A stretch of 18,264 nt of DNA, taken from assembly GCA_038236965.1 (NCBI GenBank), contig JBBRZF010000057.1, positions 1-18,264 of the forward strand, given 5' to 3'. Under the pieces are notes generated by a model. That model was not told where the DNA came from. It was given only the letters and a program-made list of their open reading frames with translations, and ran no database searches. Below, one piece after another: positions 1 through 6,458 of the stretch; the first letter of the stretch is position 1, and each line of letters opens with the position of its first letter. The position numbers and the translations under genes were made by a program. Origin of the DNA: JBBRZF01 sp038236965 (GTDB lineage Bacteria > Acidobacteriota > Terriglobia > Terriglobales > Acidobacteriaceae).

Positions 1-46
1 CGGGGGAGCGTCCTTCGCACGCGTAAACAATCTGCCTAGCAACAAA

Positions 47-71
47 GAAAGGCGGCCACGAGCCGCCTTTC
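47..71 (-). terminator. Hairpin terminator for the minus-strand DUF3892-like gene
   Basis: Perfect 10 bp stem (GAAAGGCGGC with GCCGCCTTTC) around a 5 nt loop. Read on the minus strand it is followed by a T-rich tract (TTTGTTG), as in a Rho-independent terminator. It lies downstream of the minus-strand gene that stops at 125. On the plus strand the T tract is absent. Confidence 0.6.
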
Positions 72-82
72 TCATTGCAGTA

Positions 83-111
83 CAAGGCGACCCCGAGGGA
101 TCGCCTTGTTT
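83..111 (+). terminator. Hairpin terminator for a plus-strand gene left of the window
   Basis: 8 bp stem CAAGGCGA / TCGCCTTG with a 10 nt loop, followed on the plus strand by TTTAT. With the hairpin at 47-71 it forms a convergent pair, one terminator per strand, so a plus-strand gene probably ends just outside the window. Confidence 0.5.
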
Positions 112-124
112 ATGTATCGAGGGA

Positions 125-435
125 TCAATGCATGACTGGCGGTTTTGCCGCCGGACAAGTCTGCAATCTCAACAGCAGATCGGGAACTATCGCACCTTCG
201 CAGGTGAGATATTCCCTTCCTTCTTCTGTTTTGGCGACCGCCAACTCGTGCTCAACGCCGTGCTCGTCTCTAACGAAAAACGACCAGCGTGCGTGCTCGA
301 TTCCGGCAATCGCTTCCTGCTGCGAAACGAACCACCAAGCTCCGTCCGACGCTTTGCCCCAATCGCTTCTACATAAGCATTCCGTCCCGTGCCATTAGCT
401 GGCACGATGCAGGACCCTTGCAGCTTATATGGCAT
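125..435 (-). pseudogene. DUF3892-like small protein, frameshifted
   Basis: The reading frame from the ATG at 435 begins MPYKLQGSCIVPANGTGR and is preceded by a good Shine-Dalgarno (GGGAG, about 8 nt away), but it becomes implausible after about residue 26. From about position 364 down to the TGA at 125-127 another minus-strand frame reads like a domain: DGAWWFVSQQEAIAGIEHAR, then VEHELAVAKTEEGREYLTC, ending near VPDLLLRLQTCP. The order W-x-F-x-x-x-E-A-I..., YL-T... and PD-LL-L--CP resembles DUF3892, a family of about 90-100 aa of unknown function. A stop codon in that second frame lies just upstream of the join, and no start codon follows it, so one frame change is needed around 360-370. The total of about 103 codons fits the family. 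Either the gene is decaying or a base is wrong in the sequence. The family match is from memory of the motif pattern. Confidence 0.5.
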
Positions 436-520
436 ACCACCGCTCCCTTGGGGAGGAGACCGTCGCAGCCGATGCTACTCCGGCGCTATTTGTTTGCAAG
501 TGAATTTTCTTAACTAAGGC

Positions 521-546
521 AAAAAAGCCGCATGGAATGCGGGTTT
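521..546 (-). terminator. Rho-independent terminator of selD
   Basis: On the minus strand, 23 nt after the selD stop, the stem CCGCAT / ATGCGG with loop TCC is followed directly by C and six T residues. This is a compact classical terminator and separates selD from the DUF3892-like gene. Confidence 0.75.
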
Positions 547-568
547 CTAGAGCATGGGCGCGGCAAAA

Positions 569-1612
569 CTAAGCGGTGATACGAATCAGCGGTTTCGCCT
601 GCGGAACGACTTCGCCGATCACTGCGGCATCGACAAGGGCCGCGCGCATCTCGGCGACGAGGGCGTCCGCATCTTTTGCGGCGACGGAAATCAGCAGTCC
701 GCCAGCGGTCTGCGGGTCGAATAAAAGCGAGCATATTTCTTCCGAAGCGCCGCTGTCATAGGCGACCACGCACTCCGCGAATTCGCGATTCGCTTTCAAT
801 CCGCCGGGGATGAACCCGGCCTGCACGCACTCCAGTGCGCCCGTCAGAAGCGGCACCTTGCCGGAGAAAATCGCCAGGCTCACGTCGCTGGCCAGCGCCA
901 TCTCTCGCGCATGGCCGATCATGCCGAATCCGGTGACGTCGGTCATGCCGTGTGCGTCGTACTTCAGCGCGATCTCGGCCGCCTGCTTGTTCAAGGTCGT
1001 CATGGAATCGGTCGCGGCGGCGATCCAATCTTCATGCGCCTTGTCCTGCTTGATGGCCGTCGAAATCACGCCCGTGCCGAGGGCCTTTGTAAACACCAGG
1101 CGGTCGCCTGCACGCGCTCCGGCGTTGGTCATGACGCGACGCGGATCGACGGAACCTGTCACCGCGTATCCGAACTTGATCTCGGGATCACGAATGGAAT
1201 GTCCGCCGATGATGGTGCATCCCGCCTCCATCATCTTGCTCAACCCACCGTCAAGAATCTGCTGCAGGATATCGACGTCGCCTTTGTCGGGAAAACAGAC
1301 CATGGCCAAGGCCGACATGGGGCGCCCGCCCATGGCGTAGACATCGCTAAGGGCATTGACGGCCGCAATCTGTCCGAAGGTGTAAGGGTCGTCCACGATG
1401 GGCGTGAAGAAATCGACGGTCTGGACGAGCGCCAGCTCAGGCGTGAGTTGATACACACCGGCGTCATCGGCTTTGTCGAAGCCGACGAGCACATTCGCGT
1501 CTTGTTGCCGGGCTAATTTCCCAAGCACCGCGTCCAGCACCGCCGGACTAAGCTTGCTCGCTCAACCGGCGGCCTTGACCGTTTCGGTCAGGCGGACCTT
1601 CTTCGATTCCAT
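569..1612 (-). CDS. selD: Selenide, water dikinase (selenophosphate synthetase), selenocysteine-containing
   Basis: SelD makes selenophosphate from selenide and ATP, the selenium donor for selenocysteine and for 2-selenouridine in tRNA. The frame from GTG 1540 lacks the N-terminus. Extending upstream through one in-frame TGA (1562-1564) gives an ATG at 1612 and the start MESKKVRLTETVKAAG-U-ASKLSP. The total is 347 residues, the same as E. coli SelD. The TGA falls at residue 17 and a lysine at residue 20, matching catalytic Cys17 and Lys20 of E. coli, so U17 is read as selenocysteine. Other family motifs are present: ADDAGVY and TVDFFTPIVDDP (metal and ATP-binding aspartates), NALSDVYAMGG, GGHSIRDPEIKFG, TDVTGFGMIGH and DPQTAGGLL. 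No clear Shine-Dalgarno precedes the ATG. brnT is transcribed divergently. An annotation that treats TGA as a stop would give a truncated 323 aa protein without the active site. Confidence 0.93.
1522..1564 (-). promoter_or_regulatory. Sec codon TGA with a bacterial SECIS-like hairpin in selD
   Basis: Directly after the TGA (1562-1564), in the coding strand, the RNA can fold: lower stem CAAGC / GCTTG, internal loop TTA opposite GCGGT, upper stem GTCC / GGAC, apical loop GGCGGTGCT that starts with G residues. The apical loop starts 17 nt after the TGA. A hairpin just 3' of the UGA inside the coding region is what SelB recognises in bacteria. The pairing is seen by eye; no folding energy was computed. 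Confidence 0.7.
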
Positions 1613-1644
1613 GTGGGTATTGTAAATGGCAGGCTGCGTCGTAC

Positions 1645-1686
1645 ATACAAATGTGTATTGACGGAAGTCGCTTGGGGGGAGATAGG
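1645..1686 (+). promoter_or_regulatory. Possible brnT promoter with overlapping operator
   Basis: TTGACG (1658-1663), a 17 nt spacer and GATAGG (1681-1686) could be a sigma-70-type promoter; the -10 is poor. An inverted repeat ATACA-AATG-TGTAT (1645-1658) abuts the -35. BrnTA operons are known to repress themselves through the BrnA DNA-binding domain, so this palindrome is a candidate operator. It also lies in the selD upstream region. Confidence 0.25.
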
Positions 1687-1706
1687 CTTTCCAATAGGGA
1701 GCCTCT

Positions 1707-1976
1707 GTGCGATTCGAATGGGACGAAGCAAAGAGCCGACTGAACCGCAAGAAGCGCGGCATCTCCTTTGAACTTGCAACGGAAGTATTCACGATCGAGG
1801 ACCGTATGTCTGGAGACGAACAACGCTTCTGGATGATCGGACGTCTGGAGGATCTCGTCCTGATTGTCGTAGTGCACACGACCAAGGACGAACGTGGAGG
1901 AGAAATCACACGCATTATCTCGGCACGAAAAGCCACTCGAAGAGAGCGGAAATATTATGAAAAAACTGACATCTAA
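1707..1976 (+). CDS. brnT: BrnT family toxin (type II toxin-antitoxin, RelE-like ribonuclease fold)
   Basis: An 89 aa protein, the usual size for BrnT (DUF497). It opens with RFEWDEAKSRLNRKKRGISF, the family signature (F-E-W-D--K---N--KHG--F), then TEVF, the D-R region and the C-terminal IISARKATRRERKYYE typical of BrnT (I-SAR-A---ER--Y). In characterised systems BrnT is an mRNA-cleaving toxin neutralised by BrnA. The GTG start at 1707 has GGGAG about 7 nt upstream. The start of brnA overlaps its last 20 bases, the usual toxin-first order of brnTA. The toxin frame looks intact, although its antitoxin partner does not. Confidence 0.85.
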   Translation: MRFEWDEAKSRLNRKKRGISFELATEVFTIEDRMSGDEQRFWMIGRLEDLVLIVVVHTTKDERGGEITRIISARKATRRERKYYEKTDI

Positions 1977-2300
1977 GCAGCGGCTACGGGAGTTGAAGTC
2001 GCTCATCGCAATGCCGGATGTGCGGATTGACACCACTGATATGCCCGAACTCACAGAGGAGCAACTTAGCGGGGCGGTCCGTGGACAGATGTATCGGCCT
2101 ATCAAAAAGCCTGTAACCATGCGCGTCTGGACGCAGACGTGATTGAATGGCTCAAGGAAAACGGTCCTGGCTATCAAACCAAGGCGAACGCGCTATTGCG
2201 CCGCGAAATGCTGCGCACTTACCAGGAGAAGGAAGGGCCGGAGCGCGTAGTCCGCCGCCCGCGGGAGACCGTTGCTCGTAAAAGTTCTCGAGGACGGTAA
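1957..2300 (+). pseudogene. brnA: BrnA family antitoxin, frameshifted in the ribbon-helix-helix domain
   Basis: From ATG 1957 the frame reads MKKLTSKQRLRELKSLIAMP ... ELTEEQLSGAVRGQMYRP, then KPVTMRV, and ends at TGA 2140-2142 after 61 residues. One base shifted, from 2127, the sequence continues LDADVIEWLKENGPGYQTKA, then NALLRREMLRTYQEKEG, ending at TAA 2298-2300. Joined, this is a normal BrnA: toxin-binding N-terminal part followed by a ribbon-helix-helix motif (strand VTMR(L)D, helix VIEWLKENG, helix YQTKANALLRREM). One missing base near 2125-2128 explains the break. As written, the protein would lose both DNA-binding helices and probably dimerisation, while the N-terminal toxin-facing part could still be made. 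It overlaps brnT by 20 nt. Sequencing error, real inactivation or ribosomal frameshifting are all possible. Confidence 0.75.
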
Positions 2301-2349
2301 CGCGCAGCACCAGTGAGTAGTGCAGTCGCGTTCGTGCTACATTTTCCTA

Positions 2350-2682
2350 ATGCAATCGACTGGTAACGTCCCTTTGATCCACGTGGAAGAGCTTAAGAAA
2401 CGCATGGATGCAGGCGAGCAGCCCTTTATCCTCGATGTGCGCGAGCCGCACGAATACGCGATATGCAATTTGAATGGCACGTTGATCCCGCTGGGACAGT
2501 TGCAGCAGCGCGTTGGAGAACTCGACCCCAAGCGCGAGACCATCGTTCACTGTCGCAGCGGAATGCGTGCTGCCGATGCCTGCCAGTTCCTGATGCAAAA
2601 AGGTTTCAAGGATGTGAAGAATCTTGCCGGAGGCATTCTTGCCTGGGCCGACAAGGTCGATCCGACTATGAAAAAGTACTGA
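2350..2682 (+). CDS. Single-domain rhodanese (sulfurtransferase)
   Basis: 110 aa, one rhodanese domain filling the protein: VPLIHVEELKKRMDAGEQ, ILDVREPHEY, LIPLGQL, the active-site loop HCRSGMRA with catalytic Cys near residue 68, and NLAGGILAWADKVDP at the end. Such domains carry a persulfide and donate sulfane sulfur. The sequence resembles the C-terminal domain fused to some MoeB/ThiF-like E1 enzymes and the stand-alone versions near ThiS/MoaD pathways. The convergent neighbour is a JAMM peptidase of the kind that works on ubiquitin-like sulfur carriers, which fits a sulfur-transfer role, but no carrier or E1 gene is in the window. The start chosen is ATG 2350, where homology begins; GTG 2320 is in frame. 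TACATT just upstream (2338-2343) would put the transcript start near the ATG, so a leaderless mRNA is possible. Confidence 0.85.
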   Translation: MQSTGNVPLIHVEELKKRMDAGEQPFILDVREPHEYAICNLNGTLIPLGQLQQRVGELDPKRETIVHCRSGMRAADACQFLMQKGFKDVKNLAGGILAWADKVDPTMKKY

Positions 2683-2687
2683 CGCTT

Positions 2688-2765
2688 ATGATCCATGATC
2701 GCGAATCGCTGGGTTACGAAGCTGCGTATACCGACTTTATCCACTACGTTCGCCGGGTGCGCTGA
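2688..2765 (+). CDS. Possible 25 aa mini-ORF, doubtful
   Basis: An ATG 5 nt after the rhodanese stop opens a 25-codon frame, MIHDRESLGYEAAYTDFIHY followed by VRRVR and TGA, ending 1 nt before the stop of the convergent peptidase gene. Codon choice looks like that of the neighbours. No family is recognised and the length is within chance, so this may be just intergenic sequence. Confidence 0.12.
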   Translation: MIHDRESLGYEAAYTDFIHYVRRVR

Positions 2766-2766
2766 T

Positions 2767-3231
2767 TCAGCAACTCACCACTTCGACCGCTTCCTCTTCG
2801 AAGCGCTTGTCTTCTTCGATACCCACCAGCAGGAAGGACCTCACTTCGGCTGCGGCACCCTTCATGATGCTGGCGATAACGTAGGAAGAGCCGGTCCAAT
2901 AAGCTTCTTCCATGTCGGTGCGCGAAAAATAGGCGGGCGCGTCGGGATGGGAATGGTAGAAGCCGAGGATGGCCAATCCATTTTCGCGGGCGCCGCGCTG
3001 TATCTCGACGAGGCGCTTGGGGTCGATCTTGTAGCGTGTGCGGGCGGCCTGTCCCTTGGTATTTGCGCACTCGACGACCATGGAGATGAGGCGGTCGGGG
3101 TCATTCGCAGGCGTTCGGTCCGGGCCCAGCAGCACACCGCAGCACTCAAGAGGATAGGTGCTCTCGCCGTGTTGCCGTATCTGATCGAACTGCTCCTGAA
3201 GTATGCGAAACATGATAGGGAGTTGCTGCAC
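2767..3231 (-). CDS. JAMM/MPN+ metallopeptidase, M67 family (Mec-like)
   Basis: About 150 aa, a stand-alone JAMM domain. The zinc-site elements are visible: a Glu in YPLECCGVLLG and the GFYHSHPDAPAYFSRTD segment, which gives the H-x-H-P-(x)n-S-x-x-D motif. Bacterial members (Mec of Mycobacterium and relatives) remove cysteine or tails from the C-terminus of ThiS/MoaD/CysO-type ubiquitin-like sulfur carriers. It faces the rhodanese gene, another sulfur-trafficking protein. The outer start is GTG 3231 with GGAGG only 3 nt away. ATG 3213 (MFRILQEQFDQIRQHGE) matches the usual family start better but has no obvious ribosome site. The 209 bases from here to the next gene hold no recognisable element. 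Confidence 0.85.
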   Translation of the reverse strand: MQQLPIMFRILQEQFDQIRQHGESTYPLECCGVLLGPDRTPANDPDRLISMVVECANTKGQAARTRYKIDPKRLVEIQRGARENGLAILGFYHSHPDAPAYFSRTDMEEAYWTGSSYVIASIMKGAAAEVRSFLLVGIEEDKRFEEEAVEVVSC

Positions 3232-3440
3232 CAGCCTCCAATGTGCGAAAGTTTAGCTGCTCTCGTCCTGCGAATCCTTGGAGTTTGATTCTAAGGCACG
3301 ACCGGAGCGTGGCCTACACAGGGCCGTCGAATTCCGCGCTGCCGAAGTTTGCCCAAGCATCTCCGCGTATCTGCAGAGGTTCCAAGCAGCCGAGCGCCAC
3401 AAAGGACGCGGCAACATTAAGCCGCATCACACACTAGATA

Positions 3441-3914
3441 ATGAAGAAGATCAAAGAGCGTACGTTCGACGAAGCCACCGCATATTTGCGCGACCACGGA
3501 TTCGACCTGCTGGAAGCTCCCGGAACGTCAGGCCGCATCTTCCTGAAAAAATATAACTGCTCCGCGGCGATCGAAAAGACGGATAGCAATGGCGTGAAGA
3601 TTTTCGCTTATCCCGGATGTCTGATTGGGGGCGAGATCTCCAAACTGGTGGATCGCGGATACCAGAAGTTCTTGAAGACGTCGAAGCTGGAAGTGGCGGC
3701 CACCTCGGATCACCTCGATGCGCTTCATCGTTTTTCGGAAGAATTGAAAGAAGCGATGGGAACGATCAGTCTCTATAACGAGTCGCTGGGTTCGGTGAGC
3801 GAGTCGTACCACTACGACCGCGTGAAGGACCGCGACCAGGCCGAGGCGGCGCGTCCTGTACGTCCGTGGAAGAAAAATCCCGCAGTAAAGCCGGATGCGA
3901 AGAAGCCTGCCTGA
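3441..3914 (+). CDS. Conserved-looking hypothetical protein, 157 aa
   Basis: Not recognised. The protein starts MKKIKERTFDEATAYLRDHG, has a central segment with FLKKYNCSAAIEKTD and FAYPGCLIGGEISKLVDRGY, an amphipathic helical stretch (about 85-115) rich in Glu/Lys/Leu, and a charged, Pro/Lys-rich low-complexity end (RPVRPWKKNPAVKPDAKKPA). No signal peptide or membrane segment is seen, so it is probably cytoplasmic. The N-terminal part looks like a small alpha/beta domain with a repeated 'Y/F-x-x-x-L--DHGF' flavour, but I cannot assign a fold. Its stop lies 5 nt before the CorA start, so the two are very likely cotranscribed. No strong Shine-Dalgarno is seen at ATG 3441. Confidence 0.7.
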   Translation: MKKIKERTFDEATAYLRDHGFDLLEAPGTSGRIFLKKYNCSAAIEKTDSNGVKIFAYPGCLIGGEISKLVDRGYQKFLKTSKLEVAATSDHLDALHRFSEELKEAMGTISLYNESLGSVSESYHYDRVKDRDQAEAARPVRPWKKNPAVKPDAKKPA

Positions 3915-3919
3915 GAGTG

Positions 3920-4849
3920 ATGGCTGAGTCGAAGCACATTTCGTCGGCAGTCGCGCCCGGAGAGATCGGGCCTGCGCGACAACCCATCGCCGGAGTCGCC
4001 TGGTATCACATCGACGACCCCGCCTCGCCCGCGCTCGATGAACTCGCAGAGCGATACAAGCTGCATCCGCTGCAAATAGAAGATTGCCGTCATCCTCCGC
4101 AGCGGGCCAAGACGGAAGAACACGAAGGCTACATCTTCGTGGTACTCAAGCATCTGCACGATGACAAGAGTGTTGGCTTCGATGATCTTGATGTATTCGT
4201 CGGAAGCGACTTTATGGTGTCGGTCAGTTCGCACGATTGCGGCGTCGTTGACAAGGTCCGTCTGCGCGCCGAACAAGACAAGGTCACAAGACTCGACCGC
4301 GTCTTTTATTTCATCGTCGATTACATCGTCGATCTCTACCTGCCGCTGCTCGACAGTATTGCCGACCAGACGGCGGAGATGGAGACGGCGGTCCTTGAAA
4401 ATCCGACGCCGCCTACTTTGCGCAGCATCTTCGTCCTGAAGCGCGACCTGATCGATTTCCGCCGGACTGCCAGCGGCATGCGCGAGGTGGTGAATGCGTT
4501 GATACGCCGCGAGGGCGGACTCATCGGTGACGATCTCGATCCGTATTTCCGCGATGTCTACGACCACCTGGTACGCACCACGGACCTTATCGAAACCTAT
4601 CGCGACCTGTTGAGCGGGTCGCTGGATATCTATTTGTCGGCGGTCGCGAATCGAACGAACGAGGTAATGAAGGTGCTGACCGTTTACGGCACGGTCGCGC
4701 TCCCGCTGGTCATCATCACCGGATTCTTTGGCATGAACCTGCATCTACCCTGGACGGAGAATCCGCACGGCGTCTGGTACGCGGTAGGACTTATGGCGAT
4801 CTCCACGCTGACGATCCTCTATTATTTCCGCCGCAAGGGCTGGTTCTAA
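3920..4849 (+). CDS. corA: CorA family magnesium/divalent cation channel
   Basis: 309 aa, normal CorA length. Cytoplasmic N-terminal domain (WYHIDDPASPALDELAERYK, then LHPLQIEDC and EGYIFVVLKHL), a long stalk helix, then two C-terminal transmembrane helices. The first ends in the signature loop YGTVALPLVIITGFFGMNL (the GMN selectivity motif). The second is about VGLMAISTLTILYYF, followed by a short basic tail KGWF facing the cytoplasm. CorA forms homopentamers in the inner membrane that import Mg2+ (some members Co2+ or Ni2+ and some export). The start is taken as ATG 3920, 5 nt after the stop of the 157 aa gene; in-frame GTG codons at 3917 and 3866 are alternatives, the latter inside the upstream gene. 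The coupling suggests a shared transcript. Confidence 0.93.
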   Translation: MAESKHISSAVAPGEIGPARQPIAGVAWYHIDDPASPALDELAERYKLHPLQIEDCRHPPQRAKTEEHEGYIFVVLKHLHDDKSVGFDDLDVFVGSDFMVSVSSHDCGVVDKVRLRAEQDKVTRLDRVFYFIVDYIVDLYLPLLDSIADQTAEMETAVLENPTPPTLRSIFVLKRDLIDFRRTASGMREVVNALIRREGGLIGDDLDPYFRDVYDHLVRTTDLIETYRDLLSGSLDIYLSAVANRTNEVMKVLTVYGTVALPLVIITGFFGMNLHLPWTENPHGVWYAVGLMAISTLTILYYFRRKGWF

Positions 4850-4886
4850 GTAGCTGCTCACGGGCAGCTACTCAGCAGACGCTGAG
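4849..4886 (+). terminator. Tandem hairpins after corA, weak terminator
   Basis: Starting in the corA stop codon: a perfect 9 bp stem AGTAGCTGC / GCAGCTACT (loop TCACGG), then a second stem CTCAGC / GCTGAG (loop AGAC). There is no T run afterwards, only a pyrimidine-rich stretch, so this is a transcript-end or mRNA-stabilising structure rather than a textbook terminator. Confidence 0.35.
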
Positions 4887-5017
4887 CAGCAGCTCTCATC
4901 TCTTAGTTCTCCTTAACACCCCCGCGAGCGAACCCCGCAGCGCAAAACGCAATCCAACAACATGAAACCTAGGTGCGGAATATCTAGGACGTAGCCGCAC
5001 AAGGAAAGGATTCCAAA

Positions 5018-5758
5018 ATGAAGAAATTGTTGTTACCGCTATTCGCCCTCGTGGTAATGCTGGTGGTTTCTGGCTGCGCCCGCCATGAGCACGCTGCCCG
5101 GGTCAATGCAAATGGACAGCCGGTCTCTGATGACCGCGCTGAAGTCCTCAACCGCCTGAGTGATGCAGGCAAAGACCTTACTGAACTCACCAACGCGCCC
5201 GACCAGGGGATTCCGCAAGTAGTTCTGCAAGACGCGAAGTGCGTCGCCATTGTGCCCGACATGGTCAAGGGCGGCTTCGTCTTCGGAGCTAAGCACGGTC
5301 GCGGCGTAGCGACCTGCCGCACCGCGAATGGCTGGAGCGCTCCGGCGTTCTTCACCATTACAGGGGGCAGCTGGGGAGCGCAGATCGGCGTAGAGTCGGT
5401 CGACCTGGTCATGCTTTTCATGAACGATCAGGGCATGAACCAGTTGCTCTCTTCCAACTGGAAGATCGGCGGAGAAGGTTCGGTTGCTGCCGGCCCGGTC
5501 GGTCGTGAAGCCTCGGCGTCCACAGATTGGAAGCTGCGTGCGCAGGTGCTCACCTATTCGCGTGCCCGCGGCCTGTTTGCCGGACTTACGCTGAACGGCG
5601 CGAATGTTCGTCAGGATGACGATTCCACCCAGTCGTTCTACGGAAAGAATTATGACTTCCGCACGCTCTTGACGGGAAAGGTTGCTGTGCCCGCACAGGC
5701 AAGCAGTTTCCTCGCGTCCGTGCGTCAGAACTTCCGCGAAGCCAACGCCGCCCAGTAG
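5018..5758 (+). CDS. SYLF-domain (Ysc84/DUF500) lipoprotein
   Basis: 246 aa. The N-terminus MKKLLLPLFALVVMLVVSGC is a lipoprotein signal with lipidated Cys20. The rest is a SYLF domain: LTNAPDQGIPQVVLQDAKCV, AIVPDMVKGGFVFGAKHGRG, TITGGSWGAQIGVESVDLVM, LLSSNWKIGGEGSVAAGPVG, SYSRARGLFAGLTLNGANV-like (here TYSRARGLFAGLTLNG), and YGKNYDFRTLL. In eukaryotes SYLF binds lipids and actin; the bacterial role is unknown and these are usually exported envelope proteins. A strong ribosome site (AAGGAAAGGA) lies about 8 nt before ATG 5018. It is transcribed alone: hairpins on the left, a strong terminator on the right. Confidence 0.9.
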   Translation: MKKLLLPLFALVVMLVVSGCARHEHAARVNANGQPVSDDRAEVLNRLSDAGKDLTELTNAPDQGIPQVVLQDAKCVAIVPDMVKGGFVFGAKHGRGVATCRTANGWSAPAFFTITGGSWGAQIGVESVDLVMLFMNDQGMNQLLSSNWKIGGEGSVAAGPVGREASASTDWKLRAQVLTYSRARGLFAGLTLNGANVRQDDDSTQSFYGKNYDFRTLLTGKVAVPAQASSFLASVRQNFREANAAQ

Positions 5759-5777
5759 GGATTCGGCGGTAACAATT

Positions 5778-5827
5778 AACGGCAGGAACCGCGCTCCATC
5801 GAGCGTTGTTCCTGCCGTTTGTTTTTT
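5778..5827 (+). terminator. Strong Rho-independent terminator after the SYLF gene
   Basis: 12 bp stem AACGGCAGGAAC / GTTCCTGCCGTT with an inner CGCTC / GAGCG stem closing a CATC loop, followed by TGTTTTTT. The convergent XRE gene ends 10 nt further on. Confidence 0.85.
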
Positions 5828-5836
5828 CCCCGCCAA

Positions 5837-6031
5837 CTATTCTGGCGTGAATAGTTCCTCGATGCTTGCCCCCAGCAACTCCGCCAGCTTGAATGCCAGC
5901 GGAAGGCTTGGGTCGTACTTGCCCGTTTCCACGGCGTTCACCGTTTGTCGTGAGACACCTAGCCGCTCGGCGAGCTCCGCCTGCGACCATTCGCGCTTGG
6001 CGCGCTCATCCCGCACGCGATTCTTCATCAT
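5837..6031 (-). CDS. Small XRE-family transcriptional regulator
   Basis: 64 aa consisting of a single helix-turn-helix of the Cro/C1 type: RVRDERAKREWSQAELAERL, then GVSRQTVNAVETGKYDPSLP and LAFKLAELLGASIEELF. It is a short YozG/SinR-like repressor with no extra domain, so it probably senses nothing by itself and relies on its membrane partner or on autoregulation. Two adjacent ATG codons (6031, 6028) could start it. The first overlaps the stop of the upstream membrane gene (ATGA), showing translational coupling. The likely operators lie before that upstream gene at 6459-6502. Confidence 0.9.
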   Translation of the reverse strand: MMKNRVRDERAKREWSQAELAERLGVSRQTVNAVETGKYDPSLPLAFKLAELLGASIEELFTPE

Positions 6032-6432
6032 CGATACCTGCGCGCGGCCAAGTGGTTTCCGACACCCCACAGAAAAATCATGAGGGACGCCACCCAGACG
6101 GAGGGCAAGTGCGGCAGTCCGGCGCGCTCCATCATGCCCCACGTCACGGTGACCAGGACCGTCGTGGTGAAGGCGAAGGCCATACCTTCCAGGTGCACAC
6201 GCCGTTGCAGTTCGTCCATGGCGCGCACGAACTGTAGCGCCACGAATACGCCCCAGGCCGCCGGGACAACGGGCAGCAACATGACGGGAATCTTCCAGGG
6301 CGAGGCCGGGTAGGCCCTCAAAAACGTAACGGCTAGCAACAGCAATACCGTGTACCCGGCAACGGCAATCCGCATCTTGCGCTTGTACTGCTGCCCCTGG
6401 GGAGTGGTCTCGCAACACGCCAATTCAGACAT
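6028..6432 (-). CDS. Four-helix integral membrane protein cotranscribed with XRE regulator
   Basis: 134 aa, family not named by me. Four hydrophobic segments at about 21-39, 48-69, 84-101 and 110-128. Between helices 2 and 3 is a conserved-looking polar loop, MDELQRRVHLEG, followed by FAFTTTVLVTV; this loop pattern recurs in small membrane proteins encoded beside short XRE regulators. The N-terminus has a Cys pair (MSELACCETTPQGQQYKRK). A good ribosome site (AGAGAGG) precedes ATG 6432. Its stop overlaps the XRE start. Such pairs are common and the membrane protein is often suspected of modulating the regulator, but no function is established from the sequence here. Confidence 0.85.
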   Translation of the reverse strand: MSELACCETTPQGQQYKRKMRIAVAGYTVLLLLAVTFLRAYPASPWKIPVMLLPVVPAAWGVFVALQFVRAMDELQRRVHLEGMAFAFTTTVLVTVTWGMMERAGLPHLPSVWVASLMIFLWGVGNHLAARRYR

Positions 6433-6458
6433 AAAACCTCTCTTTTTCTTGTTTCCGA

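Noticed and set aside
569..1540. SelD as a 323 aa protein starting at GTG 1540
   Set aside because: This leaves out the catalytic residue region; reading TGA as selenocysteine restores the full family length.
2695..3288. 197-codon plus-strand frame opposite the JAMM peptidase gene
   Set aside because: The minus strand shows the complete zinc-site motif, so this frame is a shadow.
3812..4744. 310-codon minus-strand frame opposite corA
   Set aside because: A GC-rich shadow of CorA, whose GMN motif and helices are unambiguous.
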